Positions 1 through 8,618 of a DNA stretch of 64,000 nt are shown here, in pieces. The stretch lies in assembly GCA_963810615.1 (NCBI GenBank), contig CAWEOA010000003.1, positions 124,001 through 188,000 on the forward strand, given 5' to 3'. Below the pieces are notes generated by a model, which saw only the letters and a program-made list of their open reading frames with translations, had not been told where the DNA came from and searched no databases. The translations under genes were made by a program, and so were the position numbers. The stretch's first letter is position 1, and every line of letters begins with the position of its first letter. Origin of the DNA: JARRQJ01 sp963810615. GTDB taxonomy: Bacteria > Pseudomonadota > Gammaproteobacteria > DRLM01.

Positions 1-848
1 GCAATGGTTTGAGCGTGAAGGCCGGGCGATTCTTTTCCAGCATCGGTTATCTCAACTCCCAACACAGTCACGTCTGGGATTTTGTCGATGCGCCTTTGGT
101 CTACCAGGCGTTTCTCGGCGGGCAATTCGGCGACGATGCCGTGCAGGTCAAGTGGCTGGCACCCACCGATACTTTCCTTGAGGTGGGCGGCGAACTGGGA
201 CGCGGTCGTCCCTTTCCCGGCAGCGATCGCGATAAGAACGGCGTGGGCGCCAGTACAGTGTTTGCCCATCTCGGCGGCGATATAGGCCTGAGCAGCAGCT
301 GGCGGGCGGGTTTGTCAGTGCTGAGCACCGCACCGCAGGATCGGGAATTCGAGGCCGCCGATCTCGGCGGCAATATCGTAACCAACAGTTTCAGTGGTCA
401 CAGCCGGACGTGGATAGCCGATGCAGTGTGGAAATACGCGCCTAACGGCAATCCGGTCTACACCAATTTCAAGCTGCAAGGCGAATACATGCAGCGCCAC
501 GAAAACGGTGACGTGACCGACGCCGCCGCGAATATGGCGGCTTACGATGCCAAGCAATCAGGCTGGTATCTGCAGGCCGTCTATCAGTTCATGCCGTACT
601 GGCGGATCGGGCTGCGTACCGAACGCTTGGATCACGGTTCGGTGGATTACGGCGCGAACAATGCCAGTCTGGCGCGTTACAACTTCAATCCGTCACGCAA
701 CAGCGCGATGGTGGATTTTTCGCTCAGCGAATTCAGCCGTATCCGTCTGCAGCTCGCCGAAGACAAATCGCGTCAGGACAGTACCGACCATCAGGTATAC
801 GTGCAATACCTGGTGAATATTGGCGCTCACCCTGCCCATCAATATTGA
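1..848 (+). CDS. Outer-membrane beta-barrel (porin-like) protein, 5' end outside window
   Basis: The reading frame is open from the first bases of the window, so the N-terminus and signal sequence lie upstream. The visible 280 or so residues alternate polar and aromatic residues as in transmembrane beta strands (for example VKAGRFFSSIGYLN near the start, IRLQLAED and VYVQYLVNIGAH near the end). It finishes in a short HPAHQY tail, which I recall from outer-membrane proteins found next to zinc importers. It lies 17 bases upstream of a ZnuA-like binding protein gene on the same strand, so a role in passing metal across the outer membrane is plausible but inferred from context. No TonB-dependent receptor plug can be judged because the N-terminal part is missing. 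Confidence 0.7.
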   Translation, partial: NGLSVKAGRFFSSIGYLNSQHSHVWDFVDAPLVYQAFLGGQFGDDAVQVKWLAPTDTFLEVGGELGRGRPFPGSDRDKNGVGASTVFAHLGGDIGLSSSWRAGLSVLSTAPQDREFEAADLGGNIVTNSFSGHSRTWIADAVWKYAPNGNPVYTNFKLQGEYMQRHENGDVTDAAANMAAYDAKQSGWYLQAVYQFMPYWRIGLRTERLDHGSVDYGANNASLARYNFNPSRNSAMVDFSLSEFSRIRLQLAEDKSRQDSTDHQVYVQYLVNIGAHPAHQY

Positions 849-865
849 TTTGAGGAGTATCGATT

Positions 866-1768
866 ATGAAAAGATTGCTAATAGCCTTGTCGATTATGGC
901 GAGTGTCGTTCTGAGTCCCTATGTTGCGGCTCTGGATATCTTTGCCTGCGAGCCGGAGTGGGGCGCCCTGGCCCAGGAACTGGGCGGTGACCGCGTCTCG
1001 ATTTATACGGCCACCAACGCCTTTCAGGATCCGCACCAAATCCAGGCCAAGCCCAGCCTGCTGGCCAAGGCGCGCCGCGCTAATCTGGTGGTGTGCACCG
1101 GTTCGGAACTGGAAATCGGTTGGCTGCCGGTGGTGTTGCGCCAATCGGGCAATGATAGCGTGCAGCCGGGCAAGCCCGGTTACTTCGAGGCCGCCAGTTA
1201 CGTGCGCAAGCTCGAGGTGCCGACTCGCCTCGATCGCGCCGACGGCGATATTCATCCGGGTGGTAATCCGCATATACAAACCGATCCGCGCAATATCGCT
1301 TTAGTAGCCACCGCCCTGGCGCAGCGTATGGGCGAAATCGATCCGGCCAACGCGGCCTATTATCAAACGCGCTACGCTGATTTTTCCGCGCGCTGGCAGG
1401 CGGCGCTGAAACGCTGGGATCAAGAGGCGGCACCTTTGCGCGGTGTGGCGATCGTGGTGCATCACAAGGCCTTTGCCTATCTGGAGAACTGGCTGGGCCT
1501 CAAGGAAGTGGCGCAGCTCGAACCTAAACCCGGTGTCGAACCCACCAGCGCTCACCTCGCCGAGGTCCTGGATCAGCTGAAACGGCAACCGGCCAAGATG
1601 GTGGTGCGTGCCGCCTATAATGACGACCGGGCTTCCAATTGGCTGGCGGAGCGCGCCAAGATCCCCGCAGTGATGGTGCCTTTCACCGTTGGCGGAACGG
1701 ACAAGGCCAAGGACTTGTTCGGTCTGTTCGACGATACGGTGCAGCGCCTGTTGGATGCGGCGCGATGA
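866..1768 (+). CDS. znuA: Metal ABC transporter substrate-binding protein (ZnuA/TroA family)
   Basis: A 300-residue periplasmic protein with a signal peptide (roughly residues 1-22, ending before LDIFACEP). It belongs to the cluster-9 metal-binding family that delivers Zn(II) or Mn(II) to an inner-membrane ABC importer. Candidate metal ligands are H57 (in DPHQIQ), H136 (in GNPHIQTDP) and H199/H200 (in VVHHKAF), the expected spacing for three His, with an Asp near residue 255-260 as fourth ligand. The His-rich loop of many ZnuA proteins is absent, so zinc against manganese specificity cannot be settled from sequence. A good ribosome site (GAGG, about 9 bases before ATG) supports the start. The stop overlaps the permease start by ATGA. 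No ATPase gene follows, so it must lie upstream or elsewhere. Confidence 0.9.
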   Translation: MKRLLIALSIMASVVLSPYVAALDIFACEPEWGALAQELGGDRVSIYTATNAFQDPHQIQAKPSLLAKARRANLVVCTGSELEIGWLPVVLRQSGNDSVQPGKPGYFEAASYVRKLEVPTRLDRADGDIHPGGNPHIQTDPRNIALVATALAQRMGEIDPANAAYYQTRYADFSARWQAALKRWDQEAAPLRGVAIVVHHKAFAYLENWLGLKEVAQLEPKPGVEPTSAHLAEVLDQLKRQPAKMVVRAAYNDDRASNWLAERAKIPAVMVPFTVGGTDKAKDLFGLFDDTVQRLLDAAR

Positions 1769-2538
1769 ACTGGGAAGGATTTGATCTCAGCATCCTCGGG
1801 CCCGCGTTTTGCGCGGGCCTGCTGGTGTTGTCTACCCATGTTCCCATGGGCCGGCAGGTTCTGGCCCGCGGTATCGTGTTCATCGATCTCGCTATCGCTC
1901 AGATAGCTGGTCTGGGGGTCATCGCCGCGGATGCATTGGGTTGGGAGCCACAAGGCTATGCGGTGCAGGTCGCGGCGGTCAGCTCCGCACTGCTGGGTGC
2001 CGCGCTGCTGACCTTCACCGAGCGGCGCTGGCCGGATATGCAGGAGGCCTTGATCGGCGTGTTGTTCGTGCTGGCCGCCTGCGCTGGATTGTTGTTGCTG
2101 GCTAACAACCCTCATGGCGGGGAACATCTGAAGGATTTACTGGTCGGGCAGATCCTGTGGGTGAGTTACAAGCAACTGATCCCCGTCGCGTTGCTGTACG
2201 CGCTCATCCTGGCGTTGTGGTTCACGGTCCGTGCCAAACTGGGGCCGATAGGTTTCTACGCGATGTTCGCGATAGTAGTCACGGCCTCCGTGCAACTGGT
2301 GGGCGTCTATCTGGTCTTCGCCAGCCTGATCATTCCCGCCTTGGCCGGCCGTTTTTATACCCCGCACCGTCAGTTGCCGATCGGCTACGCCATCGGCGTA
2401 TTGGGTTATGCCCTGGGCCTCGCGTGCTCCGCGATCTTTGATTTGCCCTCGGGGGCGGTAGTGGTGTGGTCCTTGGCGCTGTGCGGCATCGCCTTCGCTG
2501 CAGGTGGCAAAGGAACTGACCCGCAAGAATGGGAATGA
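1765..2538 (+). CDS. znuB: Metal ABC transporter permease (ZnuB family)
   Basis: A 257-residue polytopic membrane protein with seven or eight hydrophobic helices and the ABC-3 family pattern (HVPMGRQVLARGIVFIDLAIAQ near the N-terminus). It forms the membrane channel for the metal delivered by the ZnuA-like protein encoded just before. The ATG at 1765 overlaps the znuA stop codon (ATGA), which implies translational coupling; the same frame is open further upstream, but that part lies inside znuA and does not look like a membrane protein. No ATP-binding subunit follows it; the next gene is an unrelated small lipoprotein 52 bases downstream. Confidence 0.9.
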   Translation: MNWEGFDLSILGPAFCAGLLVLSTHVPMGRQVLARGIVFIDLAIAQIAGLGVIAADALGWEPQGYAVQVAAVSSALLGAALLTFTERRWPDMQEALIGVLFVLAACAGLLLLANNPHGGEHLKDLLVGQILWVSYKQLIPVALLYALILALWFTVRAKLGPIGFYAMFAIVVTASVQLVGVYLVFASLIIPALAGRFYTPHRQLPIGYAIGVLGYALGLACSAIFDLPSGAVVVWSLALCGIAFAAGGKGTDPQEWE

Positions 2539-2590
2539 GTAAACGTTGCAGCTCGTACGCAGTTTTATTAACAGCGGAGAAAGGAGCGAA

Positions 2591-3004
2591 ATGAAAATGC
2601 CGATTGCCATGCGCCGACATTGCGCACTAATTCTATTCCTGGTCTCGAGCATGTTCTATGGTTGCGCGTCCAGCGGCGCCATGGCGGGAGCCGGTCACTT
2701 AACTATAGTCAGGCTATCCTCCGATCATGCCGACATTGGCACCGTCTACGCTCGTAAAAGCGGCGAGAGTATCGATCTTGCCGGCAAGGTGAAATTCAAA
2801 CGAGCCGTGCTGGGTATCCCGCGGGACAGCTTGCTTGTTACTGTCGTCGGCCCTACAGGCAAGGTGTTGTATACGACACATGCGAATTACTATCGCTACG
2901 GCAAGCCAATCAAAAAATCTGATACTTTCAGCTTTGCAATGAGCATTCCCGTAATGACGCCCAAGGGAAGCACTGTGCGGCTCGTGAATGACGAAAGTGT
3001 GTAG
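2591..3004 (+). CDS. Small putative lipoprotein, function unknown
   Basis: A 137-residue protein starting at ATG 2591, preceded by AAGGAG at the right distance; an in-frame ATG 45 bases upstream has no ribosome site. A hydrophobic N-terminus runs to FYGC (Cys25), a fair lipobox, so it is probably an envelope lipoprotein. The rest is a single beta-rich domain (VRLSSDHADIGTVYARK, VTVVGPTGKVLYTT) that may be an immunoglobulin-like or surface-binding fold. I do not recognise the family. It follows the metal importer permease on the same strand and could be cotranscribed. Confidence 0.65.
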   Translation: MKMPIAMRRHCALILFLVSSMFYGCASSGAMAGAGHLTIVRLSSDHADIGTVYARKSGESIDLAGKVKFKRAVLGIPRDSLLVTVVGPTGKVLYTTHANYYRYGKPIKKSDTFSFAMSIPVMTPKGSTVRLVNDESV

Positions 3005-3467
3005 CCATATCCCATGCCGGATTGTGATGAATATGTAATTTTCATTGAGTTCAGCGTTTGGGGGAGGAATCGGGTCAGGGCGCGGCGGCGAGATTTTGCG
3101 TGCAATTGAATCCGGCAATGCCGGGGGGCGGCGGGGGCAGGGCATAAGCAGGCGGATTCCAGGGTTCGGCTTACGGTGTAGCAGGGCGTGCAGCATGGAT
3201 TTTGAACCACGATATGCGGGGGATCATTAGGGATCTTAATTCATAAGGCCGCGGCTGAGAGGAGTGAGGCGCTACCTGACTAGAGGGTGGGTGGCAGGAT
3301 TGCCATTAGCTAAAGCACACAGCACGCTAAGTAAAATACATAAATATAAATAAGTTATGTTAATTTTGGCGCTTTTCCCGATAAGAAACAAAAGGGATGT
3401 GCGTAACATCCGCAATCCGGCCTTGCTTTATGAATGATAATCATTATCATGTGCATTTATATTTATT
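3005..3467. other. Intergenic region with AT-rich promoter segment
   Basis: No convincing gene is seen in this 463-base stretch. The first half is GC-rich with several G-runs (around 3060-3150) but no clear hairpin-plus-U-tract terminator. From about 3330 it becomes AT-rich and leads into the Fur box at 3430-3448 and the iron-uptake operon. Short open frames here have no family resemblance and poor ribosome sites. Confidence 0.6.
3430..3448 (+). promoter_or_regulatory. Fur box controlling the iron-uptake operon
   Basis: Sixteen of 19 positions match the E. coli Fur consensus (GATAATGATAATCATTATC); the last 16 bases match without error, and the palindromic core ATGATAATCATTATCAT extends to 3450. 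The site ends 20 bases before the ATG of the cupredoxin/FTR1 operon, so Fe(II)-Fur should cover the promoter and repress it in iron-replete cells. A possible -35 (TTGCTT at 3424-3429) overlaps the left side. Confidence 0.85.
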
Positions 3468-3845
3468 ATGGATGTCTGGTCAGGAGGGCGTGTGTTCGGT
3501 CGTAGTGTCGTAGCTAACCTCGTATTCTTTGTCATGGCGATGCCCGGTCCGGCAATGGCTGCAGCGCCGACTCAGACAATTGCAATTCACAAAGAGGGAT
3601 TTGTACCCGCACATCTGGAACTATCCCCGGGAGTCAAGGTGAAGCTTACGATTACCAATGAGGGTGATCTCCCCGCTGAGTTCGAGAGTTTCGATCTATC
3701 GCGCGAAATCATTGTCCCTGTGAATCAATCGGTAACAGTTTTTGTGGGTCCGCTCCGTGCCGGGCAGTATGAGTTCTTCAATGACTTTAATCCCGCTATG
3801 CGGGGAAACATCACGGTAAAGCCCGCCAATGAAGAGATGAACTGA
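3468..3845 (+). CDS. Cupredoxin-like periplasmic iron-uptake protein (FtrB/EfeO N-domain type)
   Basis: A 125-residue exported protein: signal peptide to about residue 34 (ending AMAAAP) followed by one cupredoxin domain. The sequence PAEFESFDLSRE and the GQYEFFNDF segment match the cupredoxins that accompany FTR1-type permeases (FtrB, EfeO N-domain); these lack the usual blue-copper Cys ligand, as here. In related systems it works with the permease in high-affinity ferrous iron import. The ATG at 3468 has no ribosome site; a GTG at 3492 is preceded by AGGAGG and would leave a cleaner signal peptide, so the true start may be 3492. It is 2 bases from the permease gene and 20 bases downstream of a Fur box. 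Confidence 0.85.
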   Translation: MDVWSGGRVFGRSVVANLVFFVMAMPGPAMAAAPTQTIAIHKEGFVPAHLELSPGVKVKLTITNEGDLPAEFESFDLSREIIVPVNQSVTVFVGPLRAGQYEFFNDFNPAMRGNITVKPANEEMN

Positions 3846-3847
3846 CC

Positions 3848-4663
3848 ATGCTCGCCACGGCAATTATTTTATTTAGAGAGGTCTTGGAGGCGGCTCTGAT
3901 CATCGCTATTGTCATGGGTGCGAGTCGAGGTATTGCGCGGCGGGGACGCTGGGTTGCGGGTGGAATTTTACTAGGCGTTATTGGTGCATCCATGATAGCG
4001 CTCCTGGCCTCGGATATCGCATTGAAATTCGAAGGTAGGCTATCGGCGATACTGAACGCCATTATTCTTCTCAGTGCAGTCGCGTTACTCACCTGGCATA
4101 ACGTCTGGATGAAATCCCATGGCCGTAAGCTGGCGGCGGACGTAGCGACGGTGGGAGAAGACGTGGAGACGGGTAGACAACCATTGACGGCGTTAATGCT
4201 CCTGACTTTTGCCGCAGTGATGCGTGAGGGATCAGAGGCGGTATTGTTTATCTGGGCGATTGCGACTAGCGGCCAACAAGGTATAGATTTGGCGTCGGGC
4301 GCATTGGTTGGCATCGTAGCCGGCGTGCTGGTTGGTGCGCTGCTGTATCGCGGCTTGTTAAAATTTCCGCTCCGCCATTTCTTTTCACTCACAAGCTGGA
4401 TCATCCTGCTGCTGACCGCCGGGCTTTCCGCGCAGGCGGCGGGTTTTCTTAACCAGGCGGATCTACTGCCGGCATTAGGCGGCCAATTATGGGACACCTC
4501 TCATTTGTTGAGCCAAGCAAGCCTCCCTGGCCAGCTTTTGCATACCCTGATCGGCTACATCGCACGACCGTCCGGTATCGAAGTAGTGTTCTATGTCGGC
4601 ACTATTCTAATAGTGCTTACCCTGATGCGGCTGTTTGGTAAATCAACTCCCCGGGCGGCATGA
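3848..4663 (+). CDS. ftrC: FTR1-family high-affinity iron permease
   Basis: A 271-residue inner-membrane protein with about seven hydrophobic helices. The two REXXE motifs that bind iron in the FTR1/EfeU family are visible: REVLE close to the N-terminus and REGSE in the middle (MREGSEAVLFIWA). It should transport iron across the inner membrane after ferrous oxidation, with the cupredoxin-like protein encoded directly upstream. A multicopper oxidase or P19 (FtrA) gene is not present, so the oxidation partner, if any, is elsewhere. It belongs to the Fur-controlled operon and is followed by an outer-membrane protein gene. Confidence 0.92.
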   Translation: MLATAIILFREVLEAALIIAIVMGASRGIARRGRWVAGGILLGVIGASMIALLASDIALKFEGRLSAILNAIILLSAVALLTWHNVWMKSHGRKLAADVATVGEDVETGRQPLTALMLLTFAAVMREGSEAVLFIWAIATSGQQGIDLASGALVGIVAGVLVGALLYRGLLKFPLRHFFSLTSWIILLLTAGLSAQAAGFLNQADLLPALGGQLWDTSHLLSQASLPGQLLHTLIGYIARPSGIEVVFYVGTILIVLTLMRLFGKSTPRAA

Positions 4664-4823
4664 CATCAGCGGATCACCATCCGACAACGACATCCTGATA
4701 TCGATCCTTTCCATAATGCCACTGATTGTTCGGCGTTCCGGGATTGAGCCGATTCACAACTGGAAATTGAATATTGCGGGGTATGTCGCGATGTGCGCCA
4801 TCAAGCTGGTCTATTTCTCGAGT

Positions 4824-5549
4824 ATGCGCCGAGGCTTGAGAATAGTGATTTATACCGCCATGCTCAATAGCGTCTTGACGGCGCATGCCGCGTACGCAAA
4901 TGATTTCAACGTCTATTCGCCCTATGTAATTCAGGGTAGTAGTGAAATCGAATATAGCGGATACAGTACTCAGGACGCCGCTTCCTCTCTTGACGGTGCC
5001 CGTGCTTATGACTTTTCAGTAGCCTATGGTGTAAGCCGTTGGTGGAAGGCGGAGATCTATTTTGCGCAATACAGCCGGGATCCCGGCGACAAAACAAGAC
5101 TTACGGGGAGCGAATTCGAAAATTTTTTCCAATTGGCGCCGATGGGTGAATATTGGATGGATCCGGGGTTTCTCATTTCTTACGGACATATAAAGGCATC
5201 GAGCCAGTCCGATACGGTCGAATTCGGACCTTTATTTGCGAAAAGAATCGGCCGAGTTAATCAGCGCTTAAATCTGATTTGGGAAAAAGAGATCGGCGCA
5301 GCAGCAAGCGGAAAATACGAATTTCGCTCGGCTTACAGTATCAGCTATAAGTTTGCACCAGCCTTCCGGCCGGGCGTAGAAGCTTATTATCGACCCAATG
5401 ACAGCGCTTCACAGCTGGGGCCGGTAATCAGCGGTGAATTTTACTCAAAGGCGGGGCGCGAATTAGAGTACAGAATCGGGCTGTTATTCGGCGCGAATTC
5501 AACAGCACCGGATCGAACCATCGTCACGGCGTTGGAATTCGAATTTTAA
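4824..5549 (+). CDS. Putative outer-membrane beta-barrel protein of the iron-uptake operon
   Basis: About 241 residues: a signal peptide from MRRGLRI to HAAYAND, then a chain of amphipathic beta strands (DFSVAYGVSRWWKAEIYF, LEYRIGLLFGAN) ending in a C-terminal aromatic LEFEF, the typical terminus of an outer-membrane barrel. The ATG at 4824 gives the cleanest signal sequence; ATG 4791 is also possible and sits nearer to a GGGG stretch, while the frame stays open back to 4635. It lies 160 bases after the FTR1 gene on the same strand, so it may let iron or a ferrous complex across the outer membrane. I do not recognise a named family. Confidence 0.7.
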   Translation: MRRGLRIVIYTAMLNSVLTAHAAYANDFNVYSPYVIQGSSEIEYSGYSTQDAASSLDGARAYDFSVAYGVSRWWKAEIYFAQYSRDPGDKTRLTGSEFENFFQLAPMGEYWMDPGFLISYGHIKASSQSDTVEFGPLFAKRIGRVNQRLNLIWEKEIGAAASGKYEFRSAYSISYKFAPAFRPGVEAYYRPNDSASQLGPVISGEFYSKAGRELEYRIGLLFGANSTAPDRTIVTALEFEF

Positions 5550-5572
5550 ATAGCGACTCGTATTCCAGACTT

Positions 5573-5856
5573 CTATGGTTCTACGCTTACACCTTTCCAG
5601 CAGGCTATGTAGTCCTTGATGTGCTTGGCGGCGGATAAAGGATCTGGATAGAACGCAGGCTGCGTCGATATTGACTTCACCATCTACATCCACATGATAG
5701 TAGCTGGCGACTCCCTTCCATCCGCATACGGTGTGTGTCACTTGGGTGCAGATAGCGGTGATCGACGGCATGGTGCGGGAAGTAATAATTTCCTTCCACA
5801 ATGTGGCAGAGTTCGCTATCGGCGAGCACTGCGCCTTTGAATAGGACTCTGGGCAT
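5573..5856 (-). pseudogene. DUF427 protein gene disrupted by two frameshifts
   Basis: Read on the minus strand from ATG 5856, frame one gives MPRVLFKGAVLAD, EGNYYFPHHAV and YLHPSDTH, the start of a DUF427 domain. Near 5725-5735 the frame changes within a CACACAC run: the next frame gives THTVCGWKGVASYY and VDGEVNIDAA. Near 5659-5664 it changes again and the third frame gives FYPDPLSAAKHIKDYIACWKG and a stop at 5573. A two-base loss in the CA repeat and a one-base insertion (TGCG for TGG) would restore an ordinary 94-residue DUF427 protein (285 bases with stop). All three pieces match the family in order, so this is a recent pseudogene or two sequencing errors. Confidence 0.8.
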
Positions 5857-5926
5857 GGTAACCTCGGCTTGCAATGAATTTAGAGATCTTGCTACAGGCT
5901 ATATGAAGCCAGTTAGGAGCCAAGAG

Positions 5927-7219
5927 ATGTCGTCGCCGGCGGATAAAATCCTGGGAAATGCAGCGAGTGGGTCGGAACGTCAAGCGCTGGCGATGCGTTA
6001 CTCCGCTGTGCGCGGCACCAGCGAAAAATTATGTGCGCCGCTGTTGGCCGAGGACTGCTGCATGCAGACCATGCCGGACGTCAGCCCGCCCAAATGGCAT
6101 CTCGCCCACGTGAGCTGGTTCTTCGAAACCTTTCTGTTGAAGCCGTTTTTAACCGGATACCGCGAATTCGAACCGCGCTTCGCCGTGCTGTTTAATTCCT
6201 ATTATGAAGGTGCTGGGGCGATGCATCCCCGGGCTCAACGAGGATTCCTGTCGCGGCCACCGCTACAGCAGGTCTACCGCTATCGCCAGCACATCGACGA
6301 GCATATGAAGTTGCTGATGGAGACCGTGTCCGAAGACCGCTGGCGGGAGGTGTCATTTCGCGTGATCCTCGGCCTGCATCACGAACAGCAGCATCAGGAA
6401 TTGCTGCTTACCGATATCAAACACATCTTCGCCTCGCAGCCGCTGCGCCCGGTTTATTGCGACGCCGGATCGGAGGTGAGCTCGCTATCGCGGGCGCCGG
6501 TATGGCATGAATTTGCGGGTGGTATCCACGAGATCGGATATCGCGGCAAGGATTTTTGTTACGACAATGAAACGCCACGCCATCGTGTCTATCTGGAAGA
6601 TTATCGCTTGGCTTCGCGCCCGGTCACTAATGGCGAATTCCTGGAGTTTATGGCGGATGGTGCTTATCGGCGTCCTGAGCTATGGCTGGCGGAGGGATGG
6701 CGCACGGTGCGGGAAAGAGATTGGCTGGCGCCGCTTTACTGGGAATTGAGCGATAATAATTGGCACTATATGACCCTGTCCGGTATGCGCGCGGTGGATG
6801 AGTATGAACCGGTTTGTCATGTGAGTTATTACGAGGCGGATGCCTATGCCCGCTGGGCGGGTAAGCGCCTGCCCAGCGAAGCGGAGTGGGAGGTGGCGGC
6901 GCAGGACGTTGCGATCAGCGGTAACCTCCAGGGCGAGGGTCGGTATCATCCGGTGGCCGCCCAAGGAACGGGCATGGTTCAGCTCTATGGTGATGTGTGG
7001 GAATGGACGCAAAGTCCATATACGGCCTATCCCGGATTCCGGCCGCTAGCGGGCACGCTTGGTGAATACAACGGCAAATTCATGTGTAATCAAATTGTCT
7101 TACGCGGCGGTTCCTGCGCAACACCTACGAATCATATTCGCGCCAGCTATCGCAACTTCTTTTATCCGGCCGATCGTTGGCAATTCAGTGGTATTCGACT
7201 GGCAGGTGAGTGCGGATAA
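5927..7219 (+). CDS. egtB: Ergothioneine biosynthesis sulfoxide synthase EgtB
   Basis: A 430-residue cytosolic non-heme iron enzyme that, in the known pathway, joins hercynine (trimethylhistidine) to a thiol donor with oxygen to give the sulfoxide precursor of ergothioneine. The N-terminal DinB-like domain holds the iron-binding histidines: WHLAH near residues 57-61 and HHEQQHQE at about 151-158. The C-terminal half is the formylglycine-generating-enzyme-like domain (GIHEIGYRG, RHRVYLEDY, KRLPSEAEWE, DVWEWTQSPY, LRGGSCATP). ATG 5927 is preceded by AGGAG at seven bases and is preferred over in-frame starts at 5801 and 5903. The stop overlaps the egtD start (TAATG). Confidence 0.93.
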   Translation: MSSPADKILGNAASGSERQALAMRYSAVRGTSEKLCAPLLAEDCCMQTMPDVSPPKWHLAHVSWFFETFLLKPFLTGYREFEPRFAVLFNSYYEGAGAMHPRAQRGFLSRPPLQQVYRYRQHIDEHMKLLMETVSEDRWREVSFRVILGLHHEQQHQELLLTDIKHIFASQPLRPVYCDAGSEVSSLSRAPVWHEFAGGIHEIGYRGKDFCYDNETPRHRVYLEDYRLASRPVTNGEFLEFMADGAYRRPELWLAEGWRTVRERDWLAPLYWELSDNNWHYMTLSGMRAVDEYEPVCHVSYYEADAYARWAGKRLPSEAEWEVAAQDVAISGNLQGEGRYHPVAAQGTGMVQLYGDVWEWTQSPYTAYPGFRPLAGTLGEYNGKFMCNQIVLRGGSCATPTNHIRASYRNFFYPADRWQFSGIRLAGECG

Positions 7220-8172
7220 TGGCCGGCGTATATTTTCATGATTATCATCCCAGTTCGGCGAGTCTGATTAGTGAAGTGCTGGAAGGACTCGGCGCGACCC
7301 CAAAGGTCCTGCCGCCCAAGTTATTTTATGATGATCGTGGCGCTCAGCTCTTCGAACGTATCTGCGAATTACCGGAGTATTATCTTACCCGCACCGAGAT
7401 CGCCATACTCGAGCGCCACGCCGGGGAAATAACCGCCCTTGTTGATGACGGCAGTTGTCTAGTGGAGCTGGGCAGCGGAGCCGGGGTGAAGGTGCGCCTG
7501 TTGCTCGAACACCTGCGTCCGACTATGTACGTACCCATCGACATCTCACGCCAACAATTACGTGCCTCAGCCCAAGCGCTGGCGGCGGATTATGATTGGC
7601 TGGAAGTGCACCCGGTATGCGCGGACTATTGCCAGCCGTTGGAATTGGATTTTTTTCCGGAAGATGCGCGGCGCCTGGTATTCTTTCCGGGGTCGACCCT
7701 GGGCAATTTCGATCCCCATGAGGCGACGGCCTTCCTGGAAAATACCCGCACTCTGGTAGGTGAAGGGGGTTCCTTGTTGATCAGCATAGATCTCAAAAAA
7801 GAAGTTAGACGTATCGAGGCCGCCTACGACGATACAGCCGGAGTCACCGCGGCCTTCAATCTTAATATACTTGCCCGGTTACAGCGGGATCTGGATGCCG
7901 AGGTCGATGCCGACGGCTTCCGCCATCAAGCCTTTTATAACCGCGAGGCTGGACGGGTGGAGATGCACCTCATCAGCCGCCGCCCCCAGCGCGTGATCGT
8001 GGACGGCCAGGAGTTCCACTTAGATGAAGGCGAGACCATTCATACCGAAAACTCTTATAAATACAGTGTTGTGGAATTCCAGGACCTGGCGCGCCGTGCC
8101 GGGTATCGGGCGCTGCGGGTATGGACGGATCCGGAAGCCCTGTTCAGCGTGCATTTATTGCAGCCTGCCTGA
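7219..8172 (+). CDS. egtD: L-histidine N-alpha-methyltransferase EgtD
   Basis: A 317-residue SAM-dependent methyltransferase that makes hercynine by trimethylating histidine, the first step of ergothioneine synthesis. The family start (PPKLFYDDRGAQLFERICELPEYYLTRTE) and the SAM-binding VELGSGAGVK motif are clear, and the end (ENSYKYSV and DPEALFSVHLL) matches EgtD. ATG 7219 overlaps the egtB stop by one base. The pair forms a two-gene cluster without egtA, egtC or egtE, a common arrangement in proteobacteria, so the C-S lyase must be elsewhere. Confidence 0.93.
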   Translation: MAGVYFHDYHPSSASLISEVLEGLGATPKVLPPKLFYDDRGAQLFERICELPEYYLTRTEIAILERHAGEITALVDDGSCLVELGSGAGVKVRLLLEHLRPTMYVPIDISRQQLRASAQALAADYDWLEVHPVCADYCQPLELDFFPEDARRLVFFPGSTLGNFDPHEATAFLENTRTLVGEGGSLLISIDLKKEVRRIEAAYDDTAGVTAAFNLNILARLQRDLDAEVDADGFRHQAFYNREAGRVEMHLISRRPQRVIVDGQEFHLDEGETIHTENSYKYSVVEFQDLARRAGYRALRVWTDPEALFSVHLLQPA

Positions 8173-8273
8173 GCAAAGGATTGAAGCGCTCCCGCTGCCG
8201 AAGCCTTTTAGTTAGTCTTGCAATCCGGGTTTAGATATATTTAAGAAGATATCCATCGCCGGAGTCATGATCG

Positions 8274-8618
8274 ATGATTCAGCTCACAGAATCCTTGAAA
8301 GCGTGGCAGACACCAGATTTCACGAAAATCCTCAAGGAGGAGCTCGAGGGTTTGGCGGTGACGGCCTTGCCTTTGCAACAGGGCCTGGCTCACAGTAGCT
8401 ATGCCCTTGAGGAAAAGTTTCAGGTGATGATTATCAGCGTGTCCGAAGAATCCGGCTTAATCCGGGCTAAAACCGGAATTTTCTTTTCGGGCTCAATACC
8501 AGGTTGCAGTTGTGCGGATGACCCTACGCCTTTCACGGAATATTCTGAATACTGCGAAGTCAGCTTCGCTATCAATAAAGCCACAGCAGATACTACGGTA
8601 ACGCTCCTGCCGACATGA
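8274..8618 (+). CDS. Conserved hypothetical protein
   Basis: A 114-residue protein without signal peptide or membrane helix, starting at ATG 8274 with GGAG nine bases upstream. The central part (QGLAHSSYALEEKFQVMI, IRAKTGIFFSG) and the GCSCADDPTP motif with a CxC pair resemble a small family I have seen in chemolithotrophic beta- and gammaproteobacteria without assigned function. The ADDPTP stretch followed by EYCEVSFAINKATA suggests a compact alpha/beta fold. It follows egtD after 101 bases on the same strand and converges with the chemotaxis operon. Confidence 0.65.
   Translation: MIQLTESLKAWQTPDFTKILKEELEGLAVTALPLQQGLAHSSYALEEKFQVMIISVSEESGLIRAKTGIFFSGSIPGCSCADDPTPFTEYSEYCEVSFAINKATADTTVTLLPT

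Noticed and set aside
175..900. Reverse-strand frames in the first gene as possible antisense genes.
   Set aside because: They are low-complexity and Arg-rich, as expected for shadows of a GC-rich coding strand.
3045..3230. Short plus-strand frame rich in Gly and Arg in the gap before the iron operon.
   Set aside because: GC-rich low-complexity composition and no signal or domain; more likely noise in noncoding DNA.
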